Source: Salticus scenicus (taxonomy: Eukaryota; Arthropoda; Arachnida; Araneae; Salticidae). Taken from it: a stretch of 64,000 nt of DNA. Position 1 is the first letter of the stretch. Each line of letters opens with the position of its first letter. Positions 22,669-34,061 of this stretch are shown here, piece by piece. The stretch is taken from contig OZ005662.1 in NCBI GenBank assembly GCA_963930645.1, forward strand, positions 77,395,841-77,459,840, in the 5' to 3' direction. Under the pieces are notes generated by a model. It made no database searches. It saw nothing but the letters and a program-made list of their open reading frames with translations, and had not been told where the DNA came from. Made by a program: the position numbers and the translations under genes.

Positions 22669-22836
22669 TATACATATATATAAAATCTATTTTACAAAAG
22701 TAAAGAATATACAAATGTGTGTACAGAGAAGAAAAACATCATCATAATTGATAAATTTGATGCTTTGTTACTGTACCAAGAAAATTATTGTTGCTTTGAT
22801 CCGAAGTTTTCGTATGCAGTATAGAAAATATATATA

Positions 22837-22985
22837 CACTGTAAAAAGTATGTCCTATTTGCTGCCAGAAATTCTCTGTAATTTGAGAAAATACGTTCTG
22901 ACAACGTAATTTTTTCGTAAATTACACGTATTTTCCCAAATTACAGAGAATTTCTGGCAGCAAATAGGACATATTTTTTACAGTG
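22837..22985. mobile_element. 149 bp palindromic MITE, TA duplication
   Basis: CACTGTAAAAAGTATGTCCT at the left is reverse-complemented at the right end with one or two changes, flanked by TA (22835-22836, 22986-22987). The arms reach about 60 bp through TTGCTGCCAGAAATTCTCTG. Tc1/mariner-like by target. It is compact and well preserved, which suggests a relatively young insertion. Confidence 0.92.
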
Positions 22986-22987
22986 TA

Positions 22988-23660
22988 CAATCGAGATAAA
23001 AATTGTATCAAAACAATAGTTACAGATTTTATTTGTTTAAAGGAAAAAAAGTACGTTTTGATAAACTGAGATGTAAATTTAAAATAAATTTGTGTAGTTT
23101 TAGAAAACAGAAAATTTTTGTAGAAAAGTTACAGAACCTTCCTGTGTTTCAATAGAATTTTTTCATAGTGTTCATATATTTTAAGATCAAATTAAAATTT
23201 TTATATTCTCAAACAAAAGTACAATTAACGACTTTATCTTGTATAATTGACTTAATCTCTGAGAAATGGAAAATGGTAATGAAAATAACGTCATATATAT
23301 AATTATTTATTTATTTATTTATTTATTTTTAATTGAAATAACGTACTAAATAAATTTTCTTTCGTAATATTCATAATTTTATGTATGAGTTTGAGAAAAA
23401 GGACCATGAATTTAGAAAGTTAACGTCAATTCTCTCTTTCTTAGACTTAAAAATCTAGAAGAGAAATCAATCTTTTTCATCCAGCTAGTTGTTTATCTGC
23501 GATTATGTGAAAATGTTGCAATTCACACTAATTCAATGTATTTATTTTTGTCGTACTAAAAGAAATATAAGAAGAAAGAAAGAAATATCATTCAATAGTG
23601 TCTATATGAAATTAGAGAAGATGCAAAACTACACTCTATGAAATTTCCCTAAAATTCGGA
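22988..23660. other. No gene seen
   Basis: AT-rich with a TTTA run near 23305-23330. Nothing was recognised. Confidence 0.4.
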
Positions 23661-23708
23661 CATTTGACCGTAAAATTATACGATAAAATTATACCTTCTT
23701 TGAAAAAA

Positions 23709-23741
<33 letters not shown>

Positions 23742-24141
23742 TCGTCCGTATTTTTAACAAATTGCTGTAAAATTCAGAGTACTGACTACTTATTAAAATC
23801 TTATTCCCTTCTTCTATCAAAAATGCATTACAGATTTACGATATGACTTTATATTACGGTCAGTGTCTGGAACACTTTTTGTCGGTCACTGACCGTAATC
23901 TTGTATACATTTGACCGTAAAATTATACGATAAAATTATACCTTCTTTGAAAAAAAAAAGAAAAGAAAAGAAAAGTCGTCCTATTTTTAACAAATTGCTG
24001 TAAAATTCTGAGTACTGACTACTTATTAAAATCTTATTCCCTTCTTCTATCAAAAATGCATTACAGATTTACGATATGACTTTATATTACGGTCAGTGTC
24101 TGGAACACTTTTTGTCGGTCACTGACCGTAATCAAGTATAC
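23661..24141 (+). repeat. Near-identical tandem duplication, unit of about 240 bp
   Basis: CATTTGACCGTAAAATTATA starts both unit 1 (23661) and unit 2 (23908). The units differ mainly in the length of the A tract (about 23702-23725 against 23949-23958) and a handful of bases. Each ends with a hairpin whose 13 bp arms are ATTACGGTCAGTG and CACTGACCGTAAT. The high identity points to a recent duplication. Confidence 0.93.
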
Positions 24142-24275
24142 AAATATTTTTTACCTTAACAGGCTTGTGGCATTTAAAGCAAAATATTTCGTTAAAAAAA
24201 AAAAAAAATCTTGAATTATTATATATTCTTTCATATAACAAGGGAATTTTATTTATTATAGAACTTTACCATGTA

Positions 24276-24715
24276 GGGTAGGTGCTCCAGTGATTGGCAT
24301 GCTCCAGTAATTGACATCTATTCCAAAATAATTAATAAATAAGAAAAATAATAAAATCATATATTTTACATATAAGAATTTTAACATTTTATGTCAAACA
24401 CTGGAGCATAGGGTGCTAATAACTCGTAAAATGAATAACTAGCAGTGTCAAACACTGAAACGTAGGGTGCCAATTACTGAAAAAATGAAAAACTGGCAGT
24501 GTCAATTACTGGAACATTAAGTGGGTGTCAAATAAAAATTCATAAATAAAAAATAATTGTTATTAAATATATATATTTTAACATATATGTGGTTCTGAAT
24601 GTCTTTCATACCATATGTACTAACTTAAGATTTCTAAAAATATTTTCTGATGACTAGAACATTAAAAACATCAGAGATTGCTCTAAAAGGGTCAATCACT
24701 GCTGTGCACTTACCC
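24276..24715. mobile_element. MITE family G, copy 1 (440 bp), TA duplication
   Basis: The termini are GGGTAGGTGCTCCAGTGATT on the left and, read from the right, GGGTAAGTGCACAGCAGTGA, flanked by TA (24274-24275, 24716-24717). It is the same element as 57187-57621 in the same orientation. The interior carries several reiterations of the terminal motif in both orientations (CTCCAGTAATTGACA, GTCAAACACTGGAGCATAGG, GTGCCAATTACTG, GTGTCAATTACTGG). No coding capacity. Confidence 0.9.
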
Positions 24716-24717
24716 TA

Positions 24718-25598
24718 ACTTAATTTTAAATGTCAAAGTATATATATATTTTTTCCAGGCAAAGAAACATTTTAAACTTTGTACATTATTTTGAAACATC
24801 GAAAATAAAAACCAATGTTCATTATCATTTAATAAACGGAAACAATTTAACTCTCAGAAAGAATGTAATAAGGCTTGTTTGACAATGCAATTTAGGACAA
24901 AGCAAGTAATTTGCATATTTTCAAGTTATCAACAATATCGGGAAAAAATGCATTATTACGATACTTTGCATTCATTCCTGACGAAGTTCGAAAAATTAAC
25001 GATGTCAAGTAAAATAAAAGGAAAAAACTGAGAGAAAGTAAAAGATTTTGCGCATTATTCAAGAAAATAACTCCTGGAAAAATGACAAGTGAAACATGTA
25101 GTTACGGTTAAAAGAAAACCCATGGGACATGTCAAACAAAAAAAGAAGAAGCAGGAATTTTGTTCTGTACATACTAAATTTCCTCAGTCTTTTATTTAAA
25201 AGAGCTTCTTTTATTCACTGAATCTAATTAATGGAAAACGAAAAGAGGAAAGTTTTACCCGAAACATTGACAGATTCTGAAAGATAAACTTTCCTCTAAT
25301 TTCTTCGAAATAAATGAGAAATTATTTGACGTAATAATGTTTTAGTTTTTCAATGCATTTTAAAAGTAATTTTAAATATATGTGCAAATACTTAAATAAT
25401 ACCTTAAAATACATACAAAGTTAAAGAGCGGCAAATGTGTCTTTTCTTACGAAACAAGGTGAAATTAGAATTAGTACTAATAATAACAATAAAACTGTAT
25501 TTAAACAATCGCTAAATTGCAAGTTTTATGCCTTATTAAAAACAGTAATACATTATTTTGTTATAGAGATAGGCATGAAAATAGACAGTACAGGCCTG
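24718..25598. other. No gene seen
   Basis: Anonymous AT-rich sequence. Nothing was recognised. Confidence 0.4.
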
Positions 25599-25611
25599 CT
25601 ATGAAATTTTT

Positions 25612-26490
25612 ACTTTCGGAACACTATAGTGAGGAAGGTACTGTAATCAAGTCAAAAATCTGAACTTGAGATTTTGATGTTTCTATACGTTTCGAGCTCC
25701 CCTGAGTCCGTTTTCAGTATTTTTACGATGATGTATGTATGTGTGTGTGTATGTATGTATGTTTGTATGTGTGTGTGTGTGTGTATGTCTGTGAGTGAAC
25801 ACGCTAGCGTCTAAAAGCTTCGTTAGAATAAGCTGAAAGTTGGTACATATATTGTATGTCACCGTAGTAGGAAACATATAGATTTTGGTGAATTTAGCAC
25901 TTATAGTTTTTTTACAGGAACACCAGGAAAAATTCTTTATCATTATGGCCTATGGTGCCAAATTTTTAAAAGTGCAATAGCGTCTAAACGCTTTATTAAT
26001 ATGAGAAAAAATTTGTACACATGTTACAGGTCACAGTTGCACCAACTGTATAGATTTTGGTGAATTTAGCACTTACAGTTTTTTTACAGGGACACAAAGA
26101 AAAATTCTTTATCATTATGGCCTATGGGACCAAATTTTTAAAAGTGCGATAGCTAAACGCCTTATTCAATTGAGTTGAAAATTTATATGAATATTATAAA
26201 TCACTGTTGCATTAACTATAAGCATTTTGGTGAATCTAGAATTTATAGGTTTTTACAGGGACACAACGAAAAATTGTTTATCATTATGATCTATGGGCTC
26301 AAAGTTCAGTAGCGTTAAATAAAACATCGTGTAATATATGGAGAAAAATACTCAAACACTCTATTATGGTTTTCTCTTTTGTTTGTTTAGCAACTCCCCC
26401 TTCTTTACTTTATCTACAAAACTGTTAATTACTCAATGTTCGGAAAGTCGAGTGGAGTCACTTCAGATTTTTTTCTTCAACGTGATATAT
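25612..26490 (+). repeat. Family A repeat, copy 1 (hairpin, microsatellite, tandem units)
   Basis: In order: a hairpin ACTTTC...AAGGT around CACTATAGTG (25612-25639), a GAGATTTTGATGTTTCTATA module, a TATG/GT microsatellite (about 25733-25795), three degenerate units of about 165 bp each carrying AAATTCTTTATCATTATG and a TAGATTTTGGTGAATTTAG-like word, then a distal module with AAACTGTTAATTACTCAATG and TCGAGTGGAGTCACTTCAGA. The whole order is repeated inverted at 53620-54627 and, diverged, at 40919-42145. Frames here are products of the repeat (the CA run reads as a His/Thr stretch), not genes. Confidence 0.85.
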
Positions 26491-27213
26491 TTTTCTGATG
26501 CATTTTACGAAGCTGATTAAGGAAAAAACATTCAAAAATTTTCCTCACGTACGTTTTTGACAGAAATTTTGATATTTCGACAGAAATGAGCTTAAAACTT
26601 CACTTTCTTAACATCCGCCTCAGTTATTTCTCAGAAAATCTAGGCGATGTGAGTGAAGATGAAGGAGAGCTATTTAATGAAGATAACGAAGAAATGGAAA
26701 TAACATATCAGGGCCGATGGAAGGATAACATATAGCAGATGAATATACTTTATAAGAGAGTACCATCAAGCCTTCTACAAGCGAAAATTGTAAACGGAGC
26801 TCCGATGTAAAGAAACAAAGACATTTAGATGATAGGGTGTAAACAATAGTATATTTTAATGTATTCGATACAGGAAAAATTTCGATTCTTTTATAGCCTC
26901 TGTGTGAATTCTTCAGATTTTTATCCGTATTTTGTGAAAAATTCTTATGCTATAGGAAGAAAAGACAAGTATTTCTTAATTCAGCGTATCAAACAAATAT
27001 TAGGAACATCCGAAGATTAAAAAAAAAAAAAGGAAAATCAAACACACGATTTTTCAGACCTGTGTAATGTAACAACAAAGATGCAAAATGATGCTCAATA
27101 AATTAAATAAAAATCGATCTATTTATTAAATAACGCGTAAAGATTTGAAACATAAAAAAAAAAAAAATGTCAACTTAAATTGATATTTAAACAAACATTG
27201 AAGACAAACATCC
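26491..27213. other. No gene seen; one acidic open stretch
   Basis: About 26648-26700 reads as an acidic stretch (SEDEGELFNEDNEEME) with no start context and a stop soon after. It is not enough to assign a gene. The rest is AT-rich. Confidence 0.35.
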
Positions 27214-27218
27214 ATAAA

Positions 27219-27880
27219 CACGTTGAGCGCCACGCAAATTCTTAAAATCCATTAAAATTCCATAATGATTACTCCTGTAATAAATAAAAATTAAGCACAT
27301 TTTTAATAATTTTTCAATCATTAAATGTAATATTTTTAGTTTTATATCCTATTTTATATCCGCCCCCGATGGTTGACGCGGCTTTATATTATATTTGACG
27401 CTGTCAGCCACCGATGGCTGACAGGGCGCGCAACGTTTTATTTTTTATTAGTATTGCTTTTACTTTCGGGGTAAAACTGTCACTGAAATGTTTGAAGTAT
27501 AACATGTTCTGCACACTCCTAAAGTTTCAAGATGATTCCTTCAGTACTTAGAGATGTATGACAAAATGTCTAGAATCTACACTGTTAAAAATGGTTTCTT
27601 AAAAATGAGCTAAATTGTCTCAAAATAGCTCCGAAACAATATATACTTATATTTGAATACCCATGTACTCAGTTTTGAGTATATTGACATGCTCAAAAAT
27701 AGGGTTGACCAATAAGAATCCCAATATCCCCATGTTTGACATGTCAATGCACTCAAAAATGAGTACATGGGTTTTCAAATTTAAGCATATATTGCTTCGG
27801 AGCTATTTTGAGACAATCTTGCTTATTTTTAAGAAACCCTTTTTAACAGTGTAAAATGGCTGACATGGCGCTCAGCGTAT
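27219..27880. mobile_element. Possible TTAA-type element with GAGCGCCA termini, split by a MITE
   Basis: CGTTGAGCGCCACG at 27219 and, inverted, CGCTGAGCGCCATG read from about 27880 form short termini. TTAA follows the right end and ATAA-CA precedes the left, suggesting a decayed TTAA duplication. The interior has CGATGGTTGACG and CGATGGCTGACAGGGCGCG words. A well-formed MITE sits inside (27580-27851). Boundaries are approximate. Confidence 0.45.
27580..27851. mobile_element. 272 bp palindromic MITE, TA duplication
   Basis: CACTGTTAAAAATGGTTTCT at the left is mirrored at the right end (AGAAACCCTTTTTAACAGTG), flanked by TA (27578-27579, 27852-27853). The arms extend through AAAATGAGC and TCAAAATAGCTCCGAA-like text for over 100 bp. 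The CACTGT-AAAAA tip resembles that of the 22837 MITE. Non-coding: the 63-codon frame across it lies within the palindrome. Confidence 0.92.
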
Positions 27881-27932
27881 TAAAAATTATGATCGCCAGA
27901 GAGAGAAAAGAATAAATTGCAATAACTAATAT

Positions 27933-27935
<3 letters not shown>

Positions 27936-27969
<34 letters not shown>
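27936..27969 (+). repeat. TA dinucleotide microsatellite
   Basis: A pure TA run of about 17 units. Confidence 0.95.
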
Positions 27970-27972
<3 letters not shown>

Positions 27973-28199
27973 CTAAATTTAAAACTTAATTGACTAACTA
28001 AGAAATGACAGCGATACTAAATAAAAGATTTTTTTAAAAAATAAGAATTGAGAAATTCGCATTCTGTATAATAAATACAATAAAAGTAATCTGGTGTGTA
28101 ACAACCACAAGATTTCCATTACCCACTGCTACACTTTTTATACATTCTATTTAGTTATAATATGATTAGCAGACATAAAATTGTCTTAATTAAATAGAT

Positions 28200-28870
28200 G
28201 GCAACAACTTTTCTGAAGTAACCAACTAATACAAACGTCGTATGGATATTTAAAAGAGACTTTACACAATGAGCTAAAAAAAAAAAGGGGGGGGGTAAAG
28301 ATTTTTTTTTAATCACCCATTTCCGAGATCTAAAACTTACCTACTTTATTAGGGCGCTTACTAATTTTATTATAATAGCCAACTAATGTATACAAAAGGA
28401 TATCTAAAAGACGGCTTATGTAGGAAATTTGAAGAAAATCGTTAGAGCTGTTTTTGAGATACTGAATTTCGGCCCAACGTCGGACTTTCACTAAATCTTT
28501 ATAAATTCATCTGTACATCGGTAACCAATAAGTGCATATAAAAAGACATTTAAATGGATGTTAATATGGCGACTTTGAAGAAAATTCAGAAAGATTTTTT
28601 TTTTTAAGAAACTTACTTTTGAGGTCTAAAAGAGGCTTACCAAATCTAGGCGCCTATAAATTTTTCCAGTATAATCAACTAAAACATACAAAAACATATC
28701 TAAAAGCAGGTTTTCATAATAAATTTGAAGGAAATCATTTAAGCCATTTTTTACATGGAAATTAAATACGACCCCGAAGTGGTCTTTAGATGTCCCACTT
28801 CCTTTTTTCCAATTTTTACGAATAGTTAGCAAACTCACCTGTATATCATGCATGTCTTATATATGGAGTT
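28200..28870 (+). repeat. Family B degenerate tandem array, four units of about 150 bp
   Basis: Units carry variants of CCAACTAATGTATACAAAAG followed by GATATCTAAAAGACGG and, in all but the first, TTTGAAGAAAATCGTT. They start at about 28222, 28379, 28525 and 28675. The downstream stretch (CATACACACTCA, then GACTGAGGCAATTTAG) also appears near 13920-14010. The 75-codon frame on the minus strand is repeat sequence. Confidence 0.75.
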
Positions 28871-28956
28871 TCATTGTTCTATCTAGTTTTTTAATTTGTA
28901 GATATGATAGCCAGAAGTCCCCTCCTTACTACTTACATACATACACACTCACCTAC

Positions 28957-29136
28957 AGAGCTTCCAACCTAATCCAGCAAATTGTTAGTACCGCCCCTTT
29001 TTCTACACCAGTCATTTCTTAGAGTTTTTTCTTCTTAATTGATCGCAAATATATTTGAAGAAAATTACTTTAAATATTAAGTGGTGTAGAAAAAAGGGCG
29101 GTACTAACAATTTGCCGGATTAGGTTAGCAGCTCTG
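28957..29136. mobile_element. 180 bp palindromic MITE, CACCTAC duplication
   Basis: The left arm (AACCTAATCCAGCAAATTGT, then AGTACCGCCCCTTTTTC) is almost exactly reversed in the right arm. CACCTAC flanks both sides (28950-28956, 29137-29143), 7 bp clear and 8 bp with one mismatch. It is inserted within family B sequence. It shares GCCCC-TTTTT-ACACCA core text with the 39295 MITE. Confidence 0.9.
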
Positions 29137-29369
29137 CACCTACCAATTAAAAAAAAAAAAAAAAAAAAAAAAACATTTTTAGACTGAGGCAATTTAGAAA
29201 TATATGAATCAGGTGAAAAGTTGATATAAAAATGTTTAACCGAATACAATACTTACAATACTTCCATTACTTGAGGTATTAGAGAAATGGTAGTAATATA
29301 TATATGTACACTAGTGGGCCAAAATTTTGAAAATGTGTATTTTTGTATTTCATGGCTCACAAGACCATT

Positions 29370-29545
29370 GCTGCCAGATTTGCGCAAATTTTTATTCAAT
29401 AGCCACCGTTAAATTTTACTTGTAACGGTTAGCTAATCACATCGAAAATTCCTTTAATAGATGTTTTGAAATAATTAACAAACCGTTTCAATTAAAATTT
29501 AGTGGTGGCTGTTAAATAAAAATTTCCCTCAATCTGGCAGCACGC
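29370..29545. mobile_element. Inverted-repeat MITE with GCTGCCAGATTTG ends
   Basis: GCTGCCAGATTTGCGCAAAT and AATAGCCACCGTTAAATTTT on the left are mirrored by AAAATTTAGTGGTGGCTGTT and CCTCAATCTGGCAGC on the right. Arms are about 60-70 bp and diverged. No clear target duplication was found. The TTGCCA-AATTT style resembles the hAT-like ends at 31439 and 32632. Confidence 0.7.
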
Positions 29546-29821
29546 ACAAGACTACTTTATTTTAGAATTATACCAGATAATCCTATTTCAATAGAACGGT
29601 AATTTAACCAAAAGTGCAATTCAATAAAGTTTGTTAATTTATCTGTATTGTAAATAATGTTATAAGCCACATAAACAGGAAAAAAAAAAGATGCATAAGT
29701 AACCAGTTATGCTTCATTTTTCTGAATAATAGTTGACGCGAAGTTAATAAAGTTGAAGTTGTTTTCAATCATTGGAATGTAGCCAATCAGGTAGCCAATA
29801 AGCATGAGTGTCTAGATAGTG

Positions 29822-30645
29822 AATGAGATGTTTTCCTGTTTTTGAAACAAGTACAAAGCTGATGCAAAAAAGATGTTTAAAAAATATATTATGCAAGGAT
29901 ATCTAAAAATATTTATTTCAAAATATTTTAAGATCATAATATTTCCAAAGAATTTTTACAATTTTATGAAAACTTTGTAAAGCCCAACGATAATTTTTGA
30001 TATAGTTTGTTAGAAAATAAAGTAGTAATCAATGAGATGCTTTCATGTTTCTGAAACAAGTGCAAGCTAATGCAAAAAAGATGATTAAAAAATAAATTAT
30101 CCAAGGATATCTCAAAAGATTTATTTCAAAGGATTTTAATATCACAATATTTTCAAATAATTTTTATAATTTTGTGAAAACTTTGTAAAGCCCAACGATA
30201 ATTTTTTTGTATAGTTTGTTAGAAAATAAAGTACTAATTAATGAGATGTTTTCCTGTTTCTGAAACGAGTGCAAGTTAATGCAAAAAAGATGTTTAAAAA
30301 ATAAATTATCCAAGGATATCTCAAAAGATTTATTTCAAAAGGTTTTAAGATCATAATATATCCAAATAATTTTTATAATTTTACGAAAACTTTGTAAAGC
30401 CCAACGATAATTTTTGATATAGTTTGTTAGAAAATGAAGTAGTAATCAATGAGATGTTTTCCTGTTTTTGAAACAAGTGAAAGCTAATCCAAAAAAGATG
30501 CTTAAAAAATAAATTATCCAAGGATATCTCAAAAGATTTATTTCAAAAGATTTTAATATCATAATATTTTAAAATAATTTTTATAATTTTGTGAAAACTT
30601 TGTAAAGCCCAATGATATTTTCTGATATAGTTTGCTGGAAAATAA
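29822..30645 (+). repeat. Tandem array, four units of about 207 bp
   Basis: GAGATGTTTTCCTGTTTTTG-type words start units near 29825, 30033, 30243 and 30449. Each unit then has AAGGATATCT, GAAAACTTTGTAAAGCCCAA and GAAAATAAAGTA. Units are clearly homologous with modest divergence. The array stops at AAGTAATTCCATTG. Non-coding. Confidence 0.93.
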
Positions 30646-30760
30646 AGTAATTCCATTGTAAAAGGGCCTTCATTATTAGAAAGGTTATCATCATCATCAT
30701 CATCATCATCATCAAATTGATTACTATAATAGCAAGAAATGTTAATTATTATATTTCATA

Positions 30761-30792
<32 letters not shown>

Positions 30793-31438
30793 TATTATTA
30801 TTATTTATATTGTATTTATTATTTAAAATTATTATTATTAAAATTTATTTTAATTATTTTCTAATTGAGCTAAATGCTTTGAAAATATTTGGTGATTTGA
30901 GAAGAACTAAAGAAATACCATAACATTATTCTCAAATTCAATTTTTAAATATTTAACATTTAAATATTTCGCAAGTCTTAATAATATCTTAAACTAATTA
31001 AATCCATATTTTACGCGTCAAAAATTCAATTGTTTAAAGCATAAAGATTGCATTAAAATATCAATGGGGTGAAAATAATTATCAGAAGTTGCAGAAAGGT
31101 TCAAGAGAAGTGAATTATTCAAAATGCAGGATACAAAAGATTTCAAAATTACGTTAATATAAAATACATTTAATCCTTTATGGAAATTTTATAAAGTTCA
31201 ATATTTTCTTTAAACTTCATTCAGAAAACTATAATTTTAAAAGTGTGAGGAAAAGGGCAATTACAAAAATAAATGCAGGCATTTAGATCAAAAGAGCTGA
31301 TATTTTTCTTCTAATAATACTATATCAAAATGACATTGATTTCAAACACTTTGAAGTAAAGTGGTACAGAGATAAAAGGTAAAACAACAATAATAATAAC
31401 AACAACAATAATAATAATAATCTTATAACAGCGGAACC
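30646..31438. other. No gene seen; CAT, TA and AAC/AAT microsatellites
   Basis: A CAT trinucleotide run at about 30685-30713, a TA run near 30763-30792 and an AAT/AAC run at about 31384-31421, set in anonymous AT-rich DNA. Confidence 0.6.
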
Positions 31439-32114
31439 ATTGTTGTCAAATTTACGGACTTTTTAATGCAATGAACGACTAGAACAAGGCGGAGCTTCTG
31501 TTGTTTGTGGGGAAAAGCTGCGCTATGATTGGCTACATTCCTCTATTTGTGGGCTAAATTAAGACTCCTACAGCAGAGTTGTCGACATTTTCATTTATTC
31601 CGGATCATATTTAATTCCGCCTTTATTCCGTACCCCCCCCCCCTTTTCTTTACGACAAAATTTTACTTATTTCACCGTAGTAAATATAATAAAGATTAAA
31701 AACGCTCAAAACCGCTGCATAGTGGTGAGCAGCCTCCTATCATTTTAGAATTTTTAAATAATGTTATATTAATATTAAAGACACATATTATTAAAATAAT
31801 ATTAATATAAAGCGTAGTTAATATTGGAGAAAAATATTCTAAAATTAATATGGTGCGAAATAAAGGCGGGGCTAAAATATTCCCGGAATAAATTAAAATA
31901 TTGGCAACTATACTATAGGCTAAATTTTAGAAAATCGTCATCATGACGTCGAATGTCGTCAGAGAGTCAAGTCATCAATTATCTTCAATAATTTTGAGGA
32001 GTGAAACTTGATACAAATAATAAATAATTAATCTTTGATGTGATTAAGCAACCGTTAAAATTAAAATTTAATAATGAATATTGAATATAAAAGTTTCTAA
32101 ATTTGGCAACACTG
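31439..32114. mobile_element. hAT-like TIR element, 676 bp, with nested element
   Basis: CATTGTTGTCAAATTTACGG at the left and, read from the right end, CAGTGTTGCCAAATTTAGAA are inverted termini. Flanking octamers AGCGGAAC (31431-31438) and AATGGAAC (32115-32122) agree at 6 of 8 positions, consistent with an old 8 bp hAT duplication. A 357 bp element lies inside it. The same terminal family appears at 32632-34404. Confidence 0.72.
31561..31917. mobile_element. Nested MITE of about 357 bp, 9 bp duplication GGCTAAATT
   Basis: GGCTAAATT occurs exactly at 31552-31560 and 31918-31926. Inside, TACAGCAGAGTTGTCGACAT on the left is related to TATAGTATAGTTGCCAATAT read from the right, and ATTTATTCCGG pairs with CCGGAATAAAT. 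The 9 bp duplication suggests a Mutator-like class. It sits in the hAT-like element 31439-32114. Confidence 0.7.
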
Positions 32115-32400
32115 AATGGAACGCTATCGCTTATGAAAAATTATAATAACTATACAGGGTATTTCAAAAATATCTTACGAACATATAAAGACAGGTAAAC
32201 ATAATAAATATATTTCAGTCTGCAAAATTTCACTAGCCCTCTGATCGTCTTTGAAAGGGGCAAAATTTTAATGTTGTTTTCACTGTAGAATATTTTCAAT
32301 GTACTAAAATAATACTTATTTCGATTTGCGATTAAAAATGTAACTGTGCATATGATTAGAATCCTTATGATTATTATTTAAGACCTTCAAACTTGAAAAA

Positions 32401-32516
32401 AATTGCGATGGCATGTCTACGGACCACCTCTAGGGTTGTGTCCTAGACCGTCGCCAATTGCCCATCTCCGCAGCACTAGTGCGACGTAAAAACCCAACCA
32501 ATCAACCAACCAATCA
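32401..32516 (+). mobile_element. SINE family 1, 5'-truncated copy
   Basis: Contains GCGATGGCATGTCTACGGAC, CCGTCGCCAATTGCCCATCT, AGCACTAGTGCGACGTAAAA and a CCAA-type tail (AACCAATCAACCAACCAATC). It matches only the last 115 bp or so of the full copy at 58530. Confidence 0.88.
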
Positions 32517-33310
32517 AACTTGAAAAATCAGCTAAAAATAATAATGTAAATTTGTATTATAAGTGAATTTGGAAAAAAGAACAGTTCAGTGGCAGGATAT
32601 ATGTGTCAGCGGCGGTCAGATGGCTACAATTAGTGATGCCAAATTTAGGGATTTTTTTTTTTTTTTAAATTCATTATCTACCACTAAATTTTAATCGTAA
32701 AGGTTGCCTAAACATTTCGATGTTGAATCGGCTATTATATACAGGGTGACCAGGTAAACTGACAAGGTTTGCAGTGTTCCGTAGAGTAATTTATTTGCGT
32801 GAATGGCGCCACATTTTGCAGGATGATTTAACAAGACGGGGGACGAAGGATTGCACTAAAAAAAATATTAGTTCCAAAAGTCACCGCTAAGGGAATATGT
32901 GGCGCTGTGTAAAAGGAATGAGAGTTCTAAAAAACGCAAAATCAATATTGAAATAAAATGACCTTCTATTTAGTACATTTAACAATTTAATTCAAGTTTA
33001 ATGTAGTAACAATTATAAAATAATCTATTTAAAAAAAACTTTTAAAACCCAGATTCTTAATATATCGTATCGCCTAAATCTTTTCGAAGTTAGAATAAAA
33101 TTTAATTTGTAAAAAAAAAAAAAAAAAACAACTTTTTTGTTTATTAACCAAAAAAATTTATGAAATTTGAAATGCAAGTTGATCTTGTGGGGCTGTATAT
33201 TATATTTTTGTGTTCGTGAGAGAAAAAAAAAAAAAAAAAAAAAAATGAAAACTGCAATTTTTAATCCCACTTCAAAAACATGTGACTTAATGTGAAGCAG
33301 ATTTTTTTTT

Positions 33311-33344
33311 ATTGTATGGAAACCGTTAACGGTTTCCATACAAT
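33311..33344. repeat. Perfect 34 bp palindrome
   Basis: ATTGTATGGAAACCGTT followed directly by its exact reverse complement. It lies in the middle of the 32742-34031 element beside repeat E. No function is known. Confidence 0.95.
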
Positions 33345-33352
33345 CTTCTGCT

Positions 33353-33465
33353 GTTGCCACCTAAAGTTCATACTTTAGTTAATTTTAAACTAAATCTAAT
33401 TGTCCGATCGGTAAGCTGTTTAATCCATCGGATTCACAAAAATTTTCCCTTTTCATTTGGTACCT
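33353..33465 (-). repeat. Repeat E fragment
   Basis: On the minus strand it reads GGTACCAAATGAAAAGGGAA, then GAATCCGATGGATT and AATTAACTAAAGTATGAACT, matching the tandem units at 44637-44920 in order. Confidence 0.72.
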
Positions 33466-34061
33466 TATATGTAACGATATGACTGATATTTCTAATTTAT
33501 TTTCTAATATTTCTAATTTATTTTCCTCATTTAAAAAAAAAAAAAATTACGTTTTTTTTTCTTATTCTGTCGGAAAAAATGGCAACAATTAAATTATGTT
33601 GAAATTCACAAACATACCGTAGTGAATGACAGTAAGTACATAAGAATTTGGGGAAAAGCGAAAAAATTACATAAACAGTGATAAAGTTTATTCATCTGCA
33701 ATTTCACTTACTGAGGATTTGTTCACTCGTCGCCTCAAATGGATCGGTAACTTTGAGCGTTGGGAAGTTTGATCTGTTGCTTAATAAAAAGTAATCATAT
33801 TTCAGTATTGATTCTGCGTTTTTTAGAACTCTCATTTCTTTAGAACTCTCATTCATAACTCACAGCTCCACATATTACCCTAGTGGTAACATTTGGAATT
33901 AATATTTTTGTTTAGTTCAATCCTCCGTCCCCTGTCTTCTTAAATCATCCTACAAAATTTGGCGCCATTCGCGCAATTAGATCACTTTACAGAACACTGT
34001 AAACACTGTCAGGTTAATTATGGCCACCCTGTATATCAAATATCTCTTCTTAAGATTATTA

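Larger units (their letters stand above)
32742..34031. mobile_element. 1.29 kb TIR element, arms of about 220 bp, TA duplication
   Basis: CAGGGTGACCAGGTAAACTG at the left pairs with CAGGGTGGCCATAATTAACC read from the right, flanked by TA (32740-32741, 34032-34033). The arms stay alignable for about 220 bp through GAATGGCGCCACATTTTGCA and GAGAGTTCTAAAAAACGCA. The CAGGGTG tip and TA target suggest Tc1/mariner. The 111-codon minus-strand frame inside is largely homopolymer-encoded Phe/Lys and is not a recognisable transposase. The interior includes a 34 bp perfect palindrome and a fragment of repeat E. Confidence 0.88.

Noticed and set aside
25683..25943. Frame with a His/Thr-rich stretch
   Set aside because: The stretch is the CA/TATG microsatellite of family A. 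A homologous frame occurs in the inverted copy at 54330-54587.
26648..26700. Acidic N-terminus of a piggyBac-type transposase
   Set aside because: Only about 17 acidic residues, with a stop soon after and no downstream domain. Composition alone is not evidence.
30685..31421. CRISPR-like array
   Set aside because: The repeats are simple CAT, TA and AAT microsatellites, and the neighbouring array has no unique spacers between fixed short repeats.
33025..33360. 111-codon minus-strand frame
   Set aside because: Long Phe runs come from A/T homopolymers. No transposase signature was found despite its position inside a TIR element.
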